Shown piece after piece: positions 8,779 to 16,451 of a stretch of 64,000 bases of DNA. Positions within the stretch are counted from its first letter, which is position 1, and the number at the start of each line of letters is the position of its first letter. The notes under the pieces were generated by a model. That model had not been told where the DNA came from, did no database searches, and was given only the letters and a program-made list of their open reading frames with translations. The position numbers were made by a program, and so were the translations under genes. This stretch comes from Paenibacillus tyrphae (GTDB lineage: Bacteria > Bacillota > Bacilli > Paenibacillales > NBRC-103111), in the NCBI RefSeq assembly GCF_000722545.1, contig NZ_JNVM01000001.1, positions 34,524 through 98,523 of the forward strand, read 5' to 3'.

Positions 8779-9491
8779 CGGTCCTGCTCCTTGAGCAGCT
8801 TGTAGCCGAGCCCGCGAACAGTTACAAGATGCTTGGGGTCGCCCGGATCGGACTCGATTCGCTCGCGGATTTTGCGAATATGGACCATCACCGTATTGTC
8901 GTCGCCCATACCGTCGATGCCCCATACGGCTTCGTACAGCTGCGCTTTGGAGAATACAATATTCGGATGCTTGCACAGATACAGCAGCAGCTGATAAGCC
9001 TGCGCAGGACAGGAAACCGTCTCCCCACCCACCGTCAGCTCCCCTGCCTGCTCGTCAAGCACGAACCGCCCGAAGTCGTAGCGGCTTCGGGCGTCCTCCG
9101 TCTCCCGCGGCGAAGACCCAGGCTTGTTCCGGCGCAGCCTGGCCTTAATCCGGGCCGCAATTTCGAGCGGATTGAACGGCTTGGTCACATAATCGTCGCC
9201 CCCGGTCGCGAAGCCCGTCAGCACGTCCAGATCCGACGTTCGGGCGGTCAAAAAAATAATATGCGCATCGGACATCTGCCTGATTTTCGGACATAATTCG
9301 AACCCGGTCTGATCTGGCAGCATGACGTCCAGCACAATAATGTCCGCTCCGTGCCGCTCCAGCAGCCGCAGCCCCTCCTGCGCCGTTCCCGCCGTGTAAA
9401 TATGGCGGAAGCCTTCTTTTTGCAGCACCATCTGGATCAAATGAATGATCGAGCTTTCGTCGTCTATAATTAAAATTTTTGGATTCAGCAT
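8775..9491 (-). CDS. OmpR/PhoB-family response regulator
   Basis: A 238-residue response regulator. The receiver (residues 1-120) has IIDDE, phospho-acceptor Asp in VLDVMLPD (about residue 54), the switch residue in FLTARTS and Lys in YVTKPFNP. The C-terminal winged helix (about 140-235) has the OmpR-type SKAQLYEAVWG and DNTVMVHIRKIRERI...VRGLGYKL. It overlaps the kinase gene by 4 nt. Direct repeats of the type bound by such regulators lie 60-80 nt upstream, between it and the divergent DUF418 gene, so both units may be targets. Confidence 0.95.
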   Translation of the reverse strand: MLNPKILIIDDESSIIHLIQMVLQKEGFRHIYTAGTAQEGLRLLERHGADIIVLDVMLPDQTGFELCPKIRQMSDAHIIFLTARTSDLDVLTGFATGGDDYVTKPFNPLEIAARIKARLRRNKPGSSPRETEDARSRYDFGRFVLDEQAGELTVGGETVSCPAQAYQLLLYLCKHPNIVFSKAQLYEAVWGIDGMGDDNTVMVHIRKIRERIESDPGDPKHLVTVRGLGYKLLKEQDR

Positions 9492-9552
9492 CGTATCCCC
9501 CCATCCTTATTGTACCAGAGGCACCTTAATTCCGGCTAAACTTCCGCGCAGG

Positions 9553-9570
9553 CGTTAAGCAAACGTTAAG
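9553..9570. promoter_or_regulatory. CGTTAAG direct repeats, candidate response-regulator box
   Basis: CGTTAAG occurs at 9553-9559 and again at 9564-9570, an 11-nt period typical of tandem sites bound head-to-tail by OmpR/PhoB-family dimers. The pair lies between the divergent response regulator and the DUF418 gene, just upstream of a possible DUF418 promoter (TTCGCA at 9578-9583, TATACT at 9602-9607, 18-nt spacing). Confidence 0.45.
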
Positions 9571-9625
9571 GATAGCTTTCGCAGGACTTTACCGGCGGTG
9601 CTATACTCGATTCGAGGTGATATCG

Positions 9626-10648
9626 TTGCTTGAAGGGAATAACAGACTGCACGTCATTGATGGGCTGCGGGGGTTCAGCTTGCTTGGTATTTTAATGGCC
9701 AATATGCTTATCTTCCAGTACGGAATCTGGGGGAAGGATGAGTTGCAGTTCTTCGCGTTGTCCCCGGCGGATACCGTCGTGCATAAGCTCGTCAAAATTT
9801 TCGTCGAGGGGAGCTTCATGCCGATTTTTACGTTTCTGTTCGGATTCGGCATGATCAAAATGAAGGAGAGCATGGAAGCGAGGAGCCTGAAAGCCGGGAG
9901 GCATCTCGTCCGCCGGTTTCTGATGCTGCTCGGCCTCGGCTTGCTGCACTCTACGTATTTGTGGGAAGGCGACATTTTGGCTTTTTACGGAATGATGGGC
10001 TTTTTTCTGCTGATATTTATGAACCGGAAAGCGAAGACGCTGCTGATCTGGGGAACGATTCTGCTGTGTCTGTTCGGTCTGCTGGGGCTTGCGCCGTTGT
10101 TTACCGGGCCGATGTTTCTGTTCGGGATGTACGCGGCGAAGAAGCAGTGGTTCATCGACCCGGTCGGCGAGCGGAGCGCTTATTTGAGGGGGATGCTGAT
10201 TTTCCTGCCGGCGGGACTGCTGCTGAAATCGCTGAAGCCCCTGTTTCCTCAGCACGGCTGGGCGGGAATTGGCGAGATGCTTGGCGGCAGCATCCTGGCG
10301 CTTGGTTACATTTTCGGCTTTGCCCTGCTCTGCTCGGCTGTGAAGAAGTCGCCTTGGCTGCGGCGATTCGAAGCGGTCGGCAAGCTCTCGATGACGAACT
10401 ATTTGATGCAGTCGGCGATCTGCACGTCGATTTTTTACGGATACAGTCTCGGACTGTTCGGCAAGCTCGGCGTCGCGATCGGCTGCGGATTGGCGGTTGC
10501 CATTTATGTGATGCAGCTTTTCGCGAGCGCTTGGTACGTGAAACGGTTTTCCTTCGGGCCGATGGAGCGGCTGCTGCGCATGTGGACGTATTTCTCCTTC
10601 GCCGGGAAGCCGAAGCCGCGCATACAGCAGCAGACCGTATCTTCCTAG
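9626..10648 (+). CDS. DUF418 family membrane protein
   Basis: A polytopic membrane protein of about 340 residues of the DUF418/YeiB type. It opens with the family signature VIDGLRGFSLLGILMANM, followed by multiple hydrophobic helices and the C-terminal KLSMTNYLMQSAICTSIFYG region that defines DUF418. The biochemical role of the family is unknown; acyl-transfer has been proposed by analogy with acyltransferase-3 proteins. The TTG at 9626 is preferred because GAGGTGAT ends 5 nt upstream; a GTG at 9617 is inside that ribosome site. It is divergent from the two-component operon and followed by a strong terminator. Confidence 0.85.
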   Translation: MLEGNNRLHVIDGLRGFSLLGILMANMLIFQYGIWGKDELQFFALSPADTVVHKLVKIFVEGSFMPIFTFLFGFGMIKMKESMEARSLKAGRHLVRRFLMLLGLGLLHSTYLWEGDILAFYGMMGFFLLIFMNRKAKTLLIWGTILLCLFGLLGLAPLFTGPMFLFGMYAAKKQWFIDPVGERSAYLRGMLIFLPAGLLLKSLKPLFPQHGWAGIGEMLGGSILALGYIFGFALLCSAVKKSPWLRRFEAVGKLSMTNYLMQSAICTSIFYGYSLGLFGKLGVAIGCGLAVAIYVMQLFASAWYVKRFSFGPMERLLRMWTYFSFAGKPKPRIQQQTVSS

Positions 10649-10661
10649 ATCTGAACACGAG

Positions 10662-10711
10662 AAAAGATGGGCACCCCGCCGCATTGGGGCAGGCCCATCT
10701 TTTTATTTTTT
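10662..10711 (+). terminator. Terminator after DUF418 gene
   Basis: AAAGATGGGC pairs with GCCCATCTTT around an inner CCCC/GGGG stem, followed by TTTTTATTTTTT. Strong intrinsic terminator. Confidence 0.88.
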
Positions 10712-10796
10712 CGCCTCACCGCAGCGCTCTCTTCCACGTTAACCCATGTTACAAGCATCCTTTGGATAAACTAATAAACGGTCCCCTCCATCGCAG

Positions 10797-11036
10797 CAGG
10801 TCGTGTCGGAATACGGCCGCGATTTGGCGCCGCCGCTGAGGGCCAAGGGCTACGGCGTCACTGTCTGGGCGGGCGAAGGGGCGCAGGGCATGCGCAGCCT
10901 ATATCTGATCGTCGCCAAACGTAAAGAATACGGCGCACTGCGGCGGACGATCCTTGAGCTTGATCCGAAGGCGTTCCTGTTTTCTTATGAGCCGATGCAA
11001 TTTTCCAGTGGGTATTGGGCCAAAAAACTCGAATAA
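10797..11036 (+). pseudogene. C-terminal remnant of a UPF0316 (DUF5698/DUF2179) protein
   Basis: The frame reads VVSEYGRDLAPPLRAKGYGVTVWAGEG... and ends LDPKAFLFSYEPMQFSSGYW, which matches the soluble C-terminal DUF2179 part of UPF0316 membrane proteins (YebE-like, normally about 170-200 residues). The three N-terminal membrane helices are missing: going upstream in frame a TAA appears at 10767 and the sequence becomes unrelated. A GTG at 10803 could open a 77-codon frame, but there is no ribosome site. I read it as a truncated relic, not a working gene. It directly precedes rpoN. Confidence 0.6.
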
Positions 11037-11128
11037 AGCAAAAAGGGAAAAAATACGATAAAACTTTCACCCGCAGGTGCTGTATAATAGATCACACATA
11101 CGAATTATTTATGAAGCGGGTGATCCGA

Positions 11129-12430
11129 ATGTCATTGCGTCCCTCTTTGACCCAGGTGCAGACGTTGAAGGTTCATTTGACACCGCAGCTTAGACAATCC
11201 ATTCAACTGTTGCAGCTGTCTGCCACGGAATTATCGGAATATTTGCAGGAGCAAGCGGTGGAAAATCCGGTCCTCGACATCGAGTGGCTCCCCCCGTCGC
11301 GAAGCCGGACCGCCGGGTCCGCTACGGCGCGGCAGGACCATGCGCTGAACAACATCGGCGGGAAGGCTCCGACGCTGGAGCAAATGTTGCTCGGCGAGCT
11401 TCGCCTGATCGGGCTGCCCGAGCCGACGCACCGGATCGCATGTTATTTGGCAGGCAATTTGAACGAAAACGGTTATGTCATGATCTCGCCGGAAGAAGCG
11501 GGCGAAGTATTCAGCGTCTCCGCCGCCGAGGTTATGGAAGCGCTTTACAGGCTGCAAGACGCTGCCCCGGCAGGCATCGGCGCGCAAAATTTGCAGGAGT
11601 GCCTGCTGCTGCAAATTCGCAGAGACCCCGGCGCGCATCCTTGGGCGGAGCCGCTCGTTAGCCGCCACCTAGCCGATCTCGGCGCCGGACGGCACAAGAC
11701 CATTGCGGATAAGCTCGGCATTCCGCTGGACGACGTCATGCAAGCGCTTGCTTATATCCGCAGCCTGCATCCCCGGCCGGGCCTGCTGTACGGCAGTACG
11801 CAGGCCACCTATGTCGAACCGGACGCTTACATTGAATGCGTGCGGGGGCAGCTCGTGATTCGAATGAGCGAGGCCCATTTGCCGCGTCTCTCGCTGAACA
11901 CGTCCTATCGGCAGATGCTTGCCGACAGCATGTGTAAAGATACGAAAAGCTACTTGCGCCAGCACGAACAATCCGCCCAGTGGCTGATCCGCAGCGTGGA
12001 GCAGCGGAAACGGACGCTCTACCGCGTCATTGAATGCATCGTCTCGGAGCAGGCGGCATTCTTCACAGAAGGCATCGACCGGCTGAAGCCAATGAACCTG
12101 AAGGCGGTAGCGGAAAAACTGGAGCTTCACGAATCCACGGTGAGCCGCGCCGTGCAGCATAAGGTCGTGCAGACACCGCAGGGATTTTTCGAGCTGAGCT
12201 ATTTTTTCTCGGCGAGGTTGCAGACGGAGGAAGGTGACGCGGCATCGGCCGCAAGCGTCAAGGCGAAGATCAAGCTGCTGATCGAGCAGGAGGATAAACG
12301 GAGCCCGTTGTCCGACCAGAAGATTACCGACCTGCTCGTGCAGGAAGGCATTCGGATTTCGCGGCGGACGGTGATGAAATACCGGGAGGAGATGCATCTC
12401 TTGTCCTCCCGACTGCGGACGCAGGCATAA
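11129..12430 (+). CDS. rpoN: RNA polymerase sigma-54 factor
   Basis: A 433-residue sigma-54 (SigL type). Residues 1-45 are the activator-interacting region I, rich in Gln and Leu (LTPQLRQSIQLLQLSATELS...ENPVLDIEW). The central core-binding part follows (about 80-250), and the C-terminal DNA-binding part contains the helix-turn-helix (LKAVAEKLELHESTVSRAV) and the RpoN box (ISRRTVMKYREEM). It directs AAA+-activator-dependent transcription from -24/-12 promoters. The start at 11129 follows GGGTGAT by 6 nt; longer readings to 11015 have no ribosome site. It carries no internal damage. The sigma-54 activator once located immediately downstream on the other strand is reduced to a fragment. Confidence 0.95.
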   Translation: MSLRPSLTQVQTLKVHLTPQLRQSIQLLQLSATELSEYLQEQAVENPVLDIEWLPPSRSRTAGSATARQDHALNNIGGKAPTLEQMLLGELRLIGLPEPTHRIACYLAGNLNENGYVMISPEEAGEVFSVSAAEVMEALYRLQDAAPAGIGAQNLQECLLLQIRRDPGAHPWAEPLVSRHLADLGAGRHKTIADKLGIPLDDVMQALAYIRSLHPRPGLLYGSTQATYVEPDAYIECVRGQLVIRMSEAHLPRLSLNTSYRQMLADSMCKDTKSYLRQHEQSAQWLIRSVEQRKRTLYRVIECIVSEQAAFFTEGIDRLKPMNLKAVAEKLELHESTVSRAVQHKVVQTPQGFFELSYFFSARLQTEEGDAASAASVKAKIKLLIEQEDKRSPLSDQKITDLLVQEGIRISRRTVMKYREEMHLLSSRLRTQA

Positions 12431-12718
12431 CTTAGCGGCCTTCGTTTGGCTGATCTGCAAATGCTCGGCCACTCTGCGCGTGCTCCCCAGTTTCTGGTAC
12501 GCGGCAGCGACGAGCTGCTTTTCGACCTCCGCCAGCGCATCGTCCAGCGCCGCAGGCAGCGAAGCGGACGGCGTTCTGGCCTTCGTATGCTGGAGCATGT
12601 GCTCCGGCAAGTCGTCGAATATCGATACGGAGACGGAGCTTGTCGTACTGGACGAGCTGATGAATATCTCGGAGGATCGGACGACGCTGACGTGCTCCGG
12701 GAGTTTGTCGTTCGTTAT
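12431..12718 (-). pseudogene. C-terminal fragment of a sigma-54 activator (Fis-type HTH)
   Basis: Read on the minus strand, one frame from 12718 gives ITNDKLPEHVSVVRSS..., then a Ser-rich linker, LPAALDDALAEVEKQLVAAA and YQKLGSTRRVAEHLQISQTK. The last part is the Fis-like helix-turn-helix that ends sigma-54 enhancer-binding proteins of the RocR/AcoR type. The AAA+ and sensor domains are absent: the frame meets TAA at 12719-12721. At the other end it runs straight into the rpoN stop, losing the last residues of the helix. So both ends are broken. A group II intron relic abuts the upstream break. Confidence 0.6.
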
Positions 12719-12722
12719 TTAA

Positions 12723-12803
12723 GTAAGTTCCGTAACACGGAAGAAAGAAGAACATCGGAAAGCCGGATGAGGAAAACCTCACGTCCGGTTTGATGCAAGG
12801 GGG
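12723..12803 (+). mobile_element. Group II intron 3' relic (domain V and start of VI)
   Basis: AGCCGGA (12761-12767) pairs with TCCGGTT (12784-12790), TGAGG with CCTCA, closed by AAAA and interrupted on the 3' side by a two-nucleotide CG bulge. This is the architecture of group II intron domain V, with the AGC triad at its base. The flanking CATCGGAA...TTTGATG resembles the stretch after the maturase gene in bacterial introns. No maturase, 5' end or domains I-IV are present, and the loop is AAAA rather than GNRA, so this is a dead fragment. It lies exactly at the break of the sigma-54 activator remnant. Confidence 0.55.
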
Positions 12804-12813
12804 ACTGAAATAG

Positions 12814-12840
12814 TAATAAAGAGGGCTTCCGCCCTCCCAT
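12814..12840 (-). terminator. Terminator of the MocR gene inside a larger palindrome
   Basis: On the minus strand GAGGGC-GGAA-GCCCTC is followed by TTTATTACTATTT, a good intrinsic terminator for the MocR-type gene. It lies inside longer arms ACTGAAAT (12804-12811) and ATTTCAGT (12844-12851). Confidence 0.7.
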
Positions 12841-12896
12841 ACAATTTCAGTTCTCTAATCTACATAAACGTCGGCGTTGGATGCCTCGAAGGGGGC

Positions 12897-14366
12897 TCAA
12901 GAATCAGACGAGTTTTTTGAGATCGATTTGCTTCCTGCATCGTGGGGCGTTGTACCAAACCAAGCATGCTGCAGAGCCTGGACTCCCATGACAATCTCCT
13001 CTATCGTCAACCCGCCGAAGCCGATTTGCACCATCGACGTCTCAGCCTTGGCTCGCTGTGCCCAAAAAGGGGATACGGCGTACACGCGGACTCCTTCTTC
13101 GGCGGCGGTATGAATCAGTTCCTGCTCATTCATGCCGTTATGTACACGCAATAAAATGTGCAGACCGGCAGCCTGCCCGATAACTGATGTCTGTTCACCC
13201 ATCAACTGCCGAATGGCTCCAATTAACGCGGTTTGTTTTTTGTGGTACACATTGCGCATTTTACGAATATGAGCATCCCAATGCCCCTTGCTCATAAACA
13301 ACGCCAATGTATGTTGATGAATCATGGATACGGTATGATCAACGAGTCGGTAGTCCTGCTTATGATGAAGCTCCAGCAAGGCTGGAGGAAGCACCATATA
13401 AGCTATGCGTAGAGATGGAAGAAGACTTTTGGAGAAAGTACCCAGATAGACTGTACGATGATTCGTATCCAAACTTTGCAAGGAAGGAATCGGTTTGCCG
13501 ACATACCGAAATTCGCTGTCATAATCATCCTCAATAATGATGCCGTTCTTATCGTTCGCCCATGTCAATAATTGCATTCTTTTGGCAAGCGGCATAACCA
13601 TACCGTAAGGGAATTGATGAGACGGGGTAATATAAACGATTCTGGATTCGCTGGCGTAGAGCTGTTTTAGGCTAAGCCCGTTCTTTTCCAGCTCAATTGG
13701 ATGTACGTCGAAACCATGATGATGAAATATGGCTCGGACTCCGTCATAGCCCGGCTCCTCCATTCCGAGAGCATTCCCCGCAACGATACGTAGTAACCCA
13801 CACAGCAGACCCAGCAAATACTGGATACCCGCCCCGATAATGATTTGCTCAGGGGAGCAATTCACCCCTCTTGAATCGTACAAATACTTGGCAATTTCAT
13901 AACGAAGCTCAGGTTCCCCTTGAGGATCGCCATAAGAAAATAACGCCGCATGTTCCGGCTGCAAACTTTGAATAGAGAGCTTGCGCCAGGTAGTAAGCGG
14001 GAAATTCGCTGCATCCACATTGCCATAACGGAAATCGTAACGCATAGGAGTCTCTTCCTGCTTGCTTATTTCCAAGGTCGGTCCTTTGCTTGGAGAAAGC
14101 GTAGGCAGCTTTTCCAGTTCTAGTTCTATGACGAATAATCCGCTTCTTGGCTTGCTTTGAACATAGCCTTCTGCAATCAATTGGTGATAGGCTAACTCCA
14201 CAGTATTACGGCTAATATGGAGATGGGATGAGAGCGCCCGGATCGAAGGCAATCGTGTATTTGCGGCGATCTTGCCGTTCACAATTTCCTTCTTAATATG
14301 TTGATAAAGCTGAGCGTATAACGGTTTATCGGACTTGTCGTCCAGCATCATCATGATATCAATCAT
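12897..14366 (-). CDS. MocR/PdxR-type GntR regulator with aminotransferase domain
   Basis: A 489-residue chimeric regulator. Residues 1-80 are a GntR winged helix (KPLYAQLYQHIKKEIVNGKI...HLHISRNTVELAYHQLIAEGYV), joined to a fold-type I aminotransferase-like domain (about 120-485). The PLP-binding lysine is expected in LGTFSKSLLPSLRIAYMV, and IIIEDDYDSEFR is the conserved cofactor loop. Such proteins use PLP or a PLP adduct as signal. The start at 14366 has AGGAGG 6 nt upstream; a GTG-side extension to 14393 is less likely. It is divergent from the LLM oxidoreductase/Ogt pair, which it probably controls. The DNA here is more AT-rich than rpoN or msrAB, consistent with acquisition as a cassette. 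Confidence 0.92.
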   Translation of the reverse strand: MIDIMMMLDDKSDKPLYAQLYQHIKKEIVNGKIAANTRLPSIRALSSHLHISRNTVELAYHQLIAEGYVQSKPRSGLFVIELELEKLPTLSPSKGPTLEISKQEETPMRYDFRYGNVDAANFPLTTWRKLSIQSLQPEHAALFSYGDPQGEPELRYEIAKYLYDSRGVNCSPEQIIIGAGIQYLLGLLCGLLRIVAGNALGMEEPGYDGVRAIFHHHGFDVHPIELEKNGLSLKQLYASESRIVYITPSHQFPYGMVMPLAKRMQLLTWANDKNGIIIEDDYDSEFRYVGKPIPSLQSLDTNHRTVYLGTFSKSLLPSLRIAYMVLPPALLELHHKQDYRLVDHTVSMIHQHTLALFMSKGHWDAHIRKMRNVYHKKQTALIGAIRQLMGEQTSVIGQAAGLHILLRVHNGMNEQELIHTAAEEGVRVYAVSPFWAQRAKAETSMVQIGFGGLTIEEIVMGVQALQHAWFGTTPHDAGSKSISKNSSDS

Positions 14367-14460
14367 GCCGTTCCTCCTACGAATCCAAACCATGATAAAT
14401 TTGCATACAATCTGACCCCAAAAATCTATTAGGATTTGTCACTACCACAGGGGGCAGTTG

Positions 14461-14481
14461 AGTGATTACAATTATATCACT
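14461..14481. promoter_or_regulatory. Inverted repeat in the MocR / LLM divergent region
   Basis: AGTGAT and ATCACT are separated by 9 nt in the 210-bp gap between the divergent MocR gene and the LLM oxidoreductase. It is a candidate operator for the MocR protein; no promoter hexamer pair with standard spacing could be fixed next to it. Confidence 0.3.
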
Positions 14482-14577
14482 ATCGATCCACTGCGCGCGA
14501 TACATGACTTTGCATAGGAAAGATAGGAATGATAAAGCCAGAGAACTGGATTACGTACTGCATAGGAGGAGAAGAAA

Positions 14578-15633
14578 TTGGAAAAAAATCCGGGATATCA
14601 TGAACAAATAGAGAATCGCCAGCCGACTGCATCGAAACCGGAACATATCGCGGAACACCCTGGTTTTCGTCGTATGTTTGCTCCGGATCAATTGACGATT
14701 GGCATATTCCTGCCTTTAAAATTTTATGTAGGCCGTATGGACGATCTGAAAGGTCAGGCTGACATCGTAGAAATGATCGATCAGCGAAACTTCGCGGCTG
14801 TGTGGGTGAGGGATGTGCCGCTGTTTGACCCCGGATTTCGCGATGCCGGACAAGTTTTCGATCCCTTCACCTATCTTGCCTATCTGGCTGCAAGGACCCA
14901 TAACGTTTCTCTGGCAACAGGCAGCGCCATTTTCACGCTTCGCCACCCCATCGACTTGGCAAAATCGGCCTCATCGATTGATGTATTGTCTGGCGGACGC
15001 CTTGTCATGGGGATTGCTTCAGGAGACCGTCTTGTCGAGTTTCCAGCGTATGGAATTGATGCTGACGAGCGAGATGTACGCTTCCGGGAGACGGTTGCGT
15101 TCTTCCGTAACCTTGTTCGGCATCAACGGCCATCCATACATTCCTCGCTTGGACAGCTTGCAGGAGTTGAACTGTTGCCCAAGCCTGTAACTGGCGACAT
15201 TCCGCTTATTGTGACCGGAGCAAGTCGCCAATCTCTCGACTGGATCGCGGAGTATAGCGACGGTTGGCTCACTTACCCTGAGGCGACAGCAGACTCCTCC
15301 GGTCCGAGGCTGCTGGCACAAAAGATAAGCGCCTGGCGGGCCAGAATACCTGGCGGGGTGTTCAAACCGCATATGACCAATGAGTGGATTGACCTGGTGG
15401 AAGATGCCGATTACCCGCGAACGCCGCTACGAGGCGGGTTTATTTTGCGTACGGGGCGGAACGGTCTGATTCAGCTGCTGGAGGAGTGGCAAACTGCCGG
15501 CGTTAATCATGCCGCGTTAGGTATCCAGTTTACAAGCCGCCCCCCTGCCGAAGTGATTCAAGAGCTTGCTGAATATGTGCTGCCGCTCTTTCCTACGCAT
15601 GATCGTCCAAATCCTTGGTTATCCAGGTGGTAG
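14578..15633 (+). CDS. LLM-class flavin-dependent oxidoreductase (BA3436-like)
   Basis: A 351-residue luciferase-like monooxygenase. The (beta/alpha)8 barrel shows LTIGIFLPLKFY near residue 40, FAAVWVRDVPLFDP, NVSLATGSAIFTLRHPIDLAKSA and GGRLVMGIASGDRL, which form the FMN/F420 pocket of the family; LLPKPVTGDIPLIVTGASRQS is the usual second flavin segment. It resembles the BA3436-type subgroup of luciferase-like oxidoreductases. Substrate unknown. Start: TTG with AGGAGG 8 nt upstream. The ogt gene begins 3 nt after its stop, so the two are coupled. Confidence 0.88.
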   Translation: MEKNPGYHEQIENRQPTASKPEHIAEHPGFRRMFAPDQLTIGIFLPLKFYVGRMDDLKGQADIVEMIDQRNFAAVWVRDVPLFDPGFRDAGQVFDPFTYLAYLAARTHNVSLATGSAIFTLRHPIDLAKSASSIDVLSGGRLVMGIASGDRLVEFPAYGIDADERDVRFRETVAFFRNLVRHQRPSIHSSLGQLAGVELLPKPVTGDIPLIVTGASRQSLDWIAEYSDGWLTYPEATADSSGPRLLAQKISAWRARIPGGVFKPHMTNEWIDLVEDADYPRTPLRGGFILRTGRNGLIQLLEEWQTAGVNHAALGIQFTSRPPAEVIQELAEYVLPLFPTHDRPNPWLSRW

Positions 15634-15636
15634 GAA

Positions 15637-16197
15637 ATGAGCACAATCACAACGGCAGTTTACTGGTCAACGTTTGTTCATTCGGTACTCCACGAACGCC
15701 CGCTGCATGTTGCAGCGACCGAACGGGGGTTATGCTGCATCTCCTTGCCTGAGGATACCCATCTGAATTTGCAGCAATGGGTCGACAGGAAATTCCGAAA
15801 TGCGATTCTTGTGGAAGATCGGGAGAAGCTTAAGCCTTATTTGGAACAGTTGCAGGCTTATTGCGAGCGAAATCTGACCTCATTTGAGCTCCCGCTTGAT
15901 TTGCAGGGAACAAGCTTCCAAGTTTCCGTCTGGCGAGCATTAATGACGATCCCCTACGGACATAGCTGCAGTTATGCGGATATTGCTGCAATCATCGATC
16001 GTCCCCAAGCCATCCGTGCCGTGGGCACCGCCAACGGGGCGAATCCGATGCCGATTATCATTCCATGTCATCGAGTGATTGGGAAGAATGGTAGCTTAAC
16101 CGGTTACAGCGGCGGCTTGAAGATGAAGGAAACGCTTCTTCAACTGGAAGGTTATATTGAATACTCAGCTAAGGGGCATGTTCGCTTTAACTTTTGA
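15637..16197 (+). CDS. ogt: Methylated-DNA-protein cysteine S-methyltransferase
   Basis: A 186-residue suicide repair protein that removes alkyl groups from O6-alkylguanine. The active-site segment IIIPCHRVIGKNGSLTGYSGG contains the acceptor Cys in PCHR; the helix-turn-helix and Arg finger region GTSFQVSVWRALMTIPYG...RAVGTANGANP precede it. The N-terminal 75 residues are the less conserved Ogt domain. It starts 3 nt after the LLM oxidoreductase stop, with GGTGGTAGGAA as ribosome site inside the previous gene, so a joint transcript controlled by the divergent MocR protein is likely. Confidence 0.95.
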   Translation: MSTITTAVYWSTFVHSVLHERPLHVAATERGLCCISLPEDTHLNLQQWVDRKFRNAILVEDREKLKPYLEQLQAYCERNLTSFELPLDLQGTSFQVSVWRALMTIPYGHSCSYADIAAIIDRPQAIRAVGTANGANPMPIIIPCHRVIGKNGSLTGYSGGLKMKETLLQLEGYIEYSAKGHVRFNF

Positions 16198-16239
16198 TAA
16201 TAGGGTTTACGAAATGCTGTCAAGCAAAGTAGTTGTCAG

Positions 16240-16353
16240 TTGATACTGGTTCATGCACAGGAGCGTTGGGGCAAAGCCGTGCTGCGAGCCGTGGAGCAGG
16301 TGATGGTCGAACGTGCGGCGCTGACGCCCGATATGGGCGGCACCGCCTCCACC
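16240..16353 (+). pseudogene. C-terminal remnant of an isopropylmalate/tartrate dehydrogenase-type gene
   Basis: The frame reads AVLRAVEQVMVERAALTPDM followed by GGTAST, which is the conserved C-terminal helix and TPDMGGTAST motif of decarboxylating beta-hydroxyacid dehydrogenases (isopropylmalate, isocitrate, tartrate type). Only about 38 residues survive; the catalytic domain is absent and the frame then degenerates into the msrAB promoter region. No ribosome site. It marks the right edge of the foreign-looking MocR-LLM-ogt cassette. Confidence 0.5.
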
Positions 16354-16365
16354 TCCCCCATTGAT

Positions 16366-16394
16366 TTGGTCCCCTTGCCCGCGTGCAGTATAAT
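16366..16394 (+). promoter_or_regulatory. Predicted promoter of msrAB
   Basis: TTGGTC (16366-16371) and TATAAT (16389-16394) with 17-nt spacing, about 58 nt upstream of the msrAB start. Confidence 0.6.
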
Positions 16395-16451
16395 GGTATA
16401 TACGAAGGGACATTACCCTAACTCCCCAACTTTATCGAAGAGGTGAATCCG

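Noticed and set aside
6727..8805. 692-codon plus-strand open frame opposite the histidine kinase and DMT transporter
   Set aside because: It is antisense to clear protein-coding genes, is rich in Arg/His/Gln/Pro as expected for a GC-rich shadow frame, and has no recognisable domain or ribosome site.
11083..11088. TATAAT upstream of rpoN as a promoter
   Set aside because: No -35 hexamer at 16-18 nt and no extended -10 TG at the right position, so not reported as a feature.
11669..12610. 313-codon minus-strand frame across rpoN
   Set aside because: Only its first ~70 residues (outside rpoN) resemble a protein, the sigma-54 activator tail, recorded as a remnant; the rest is antisense to rpoN.
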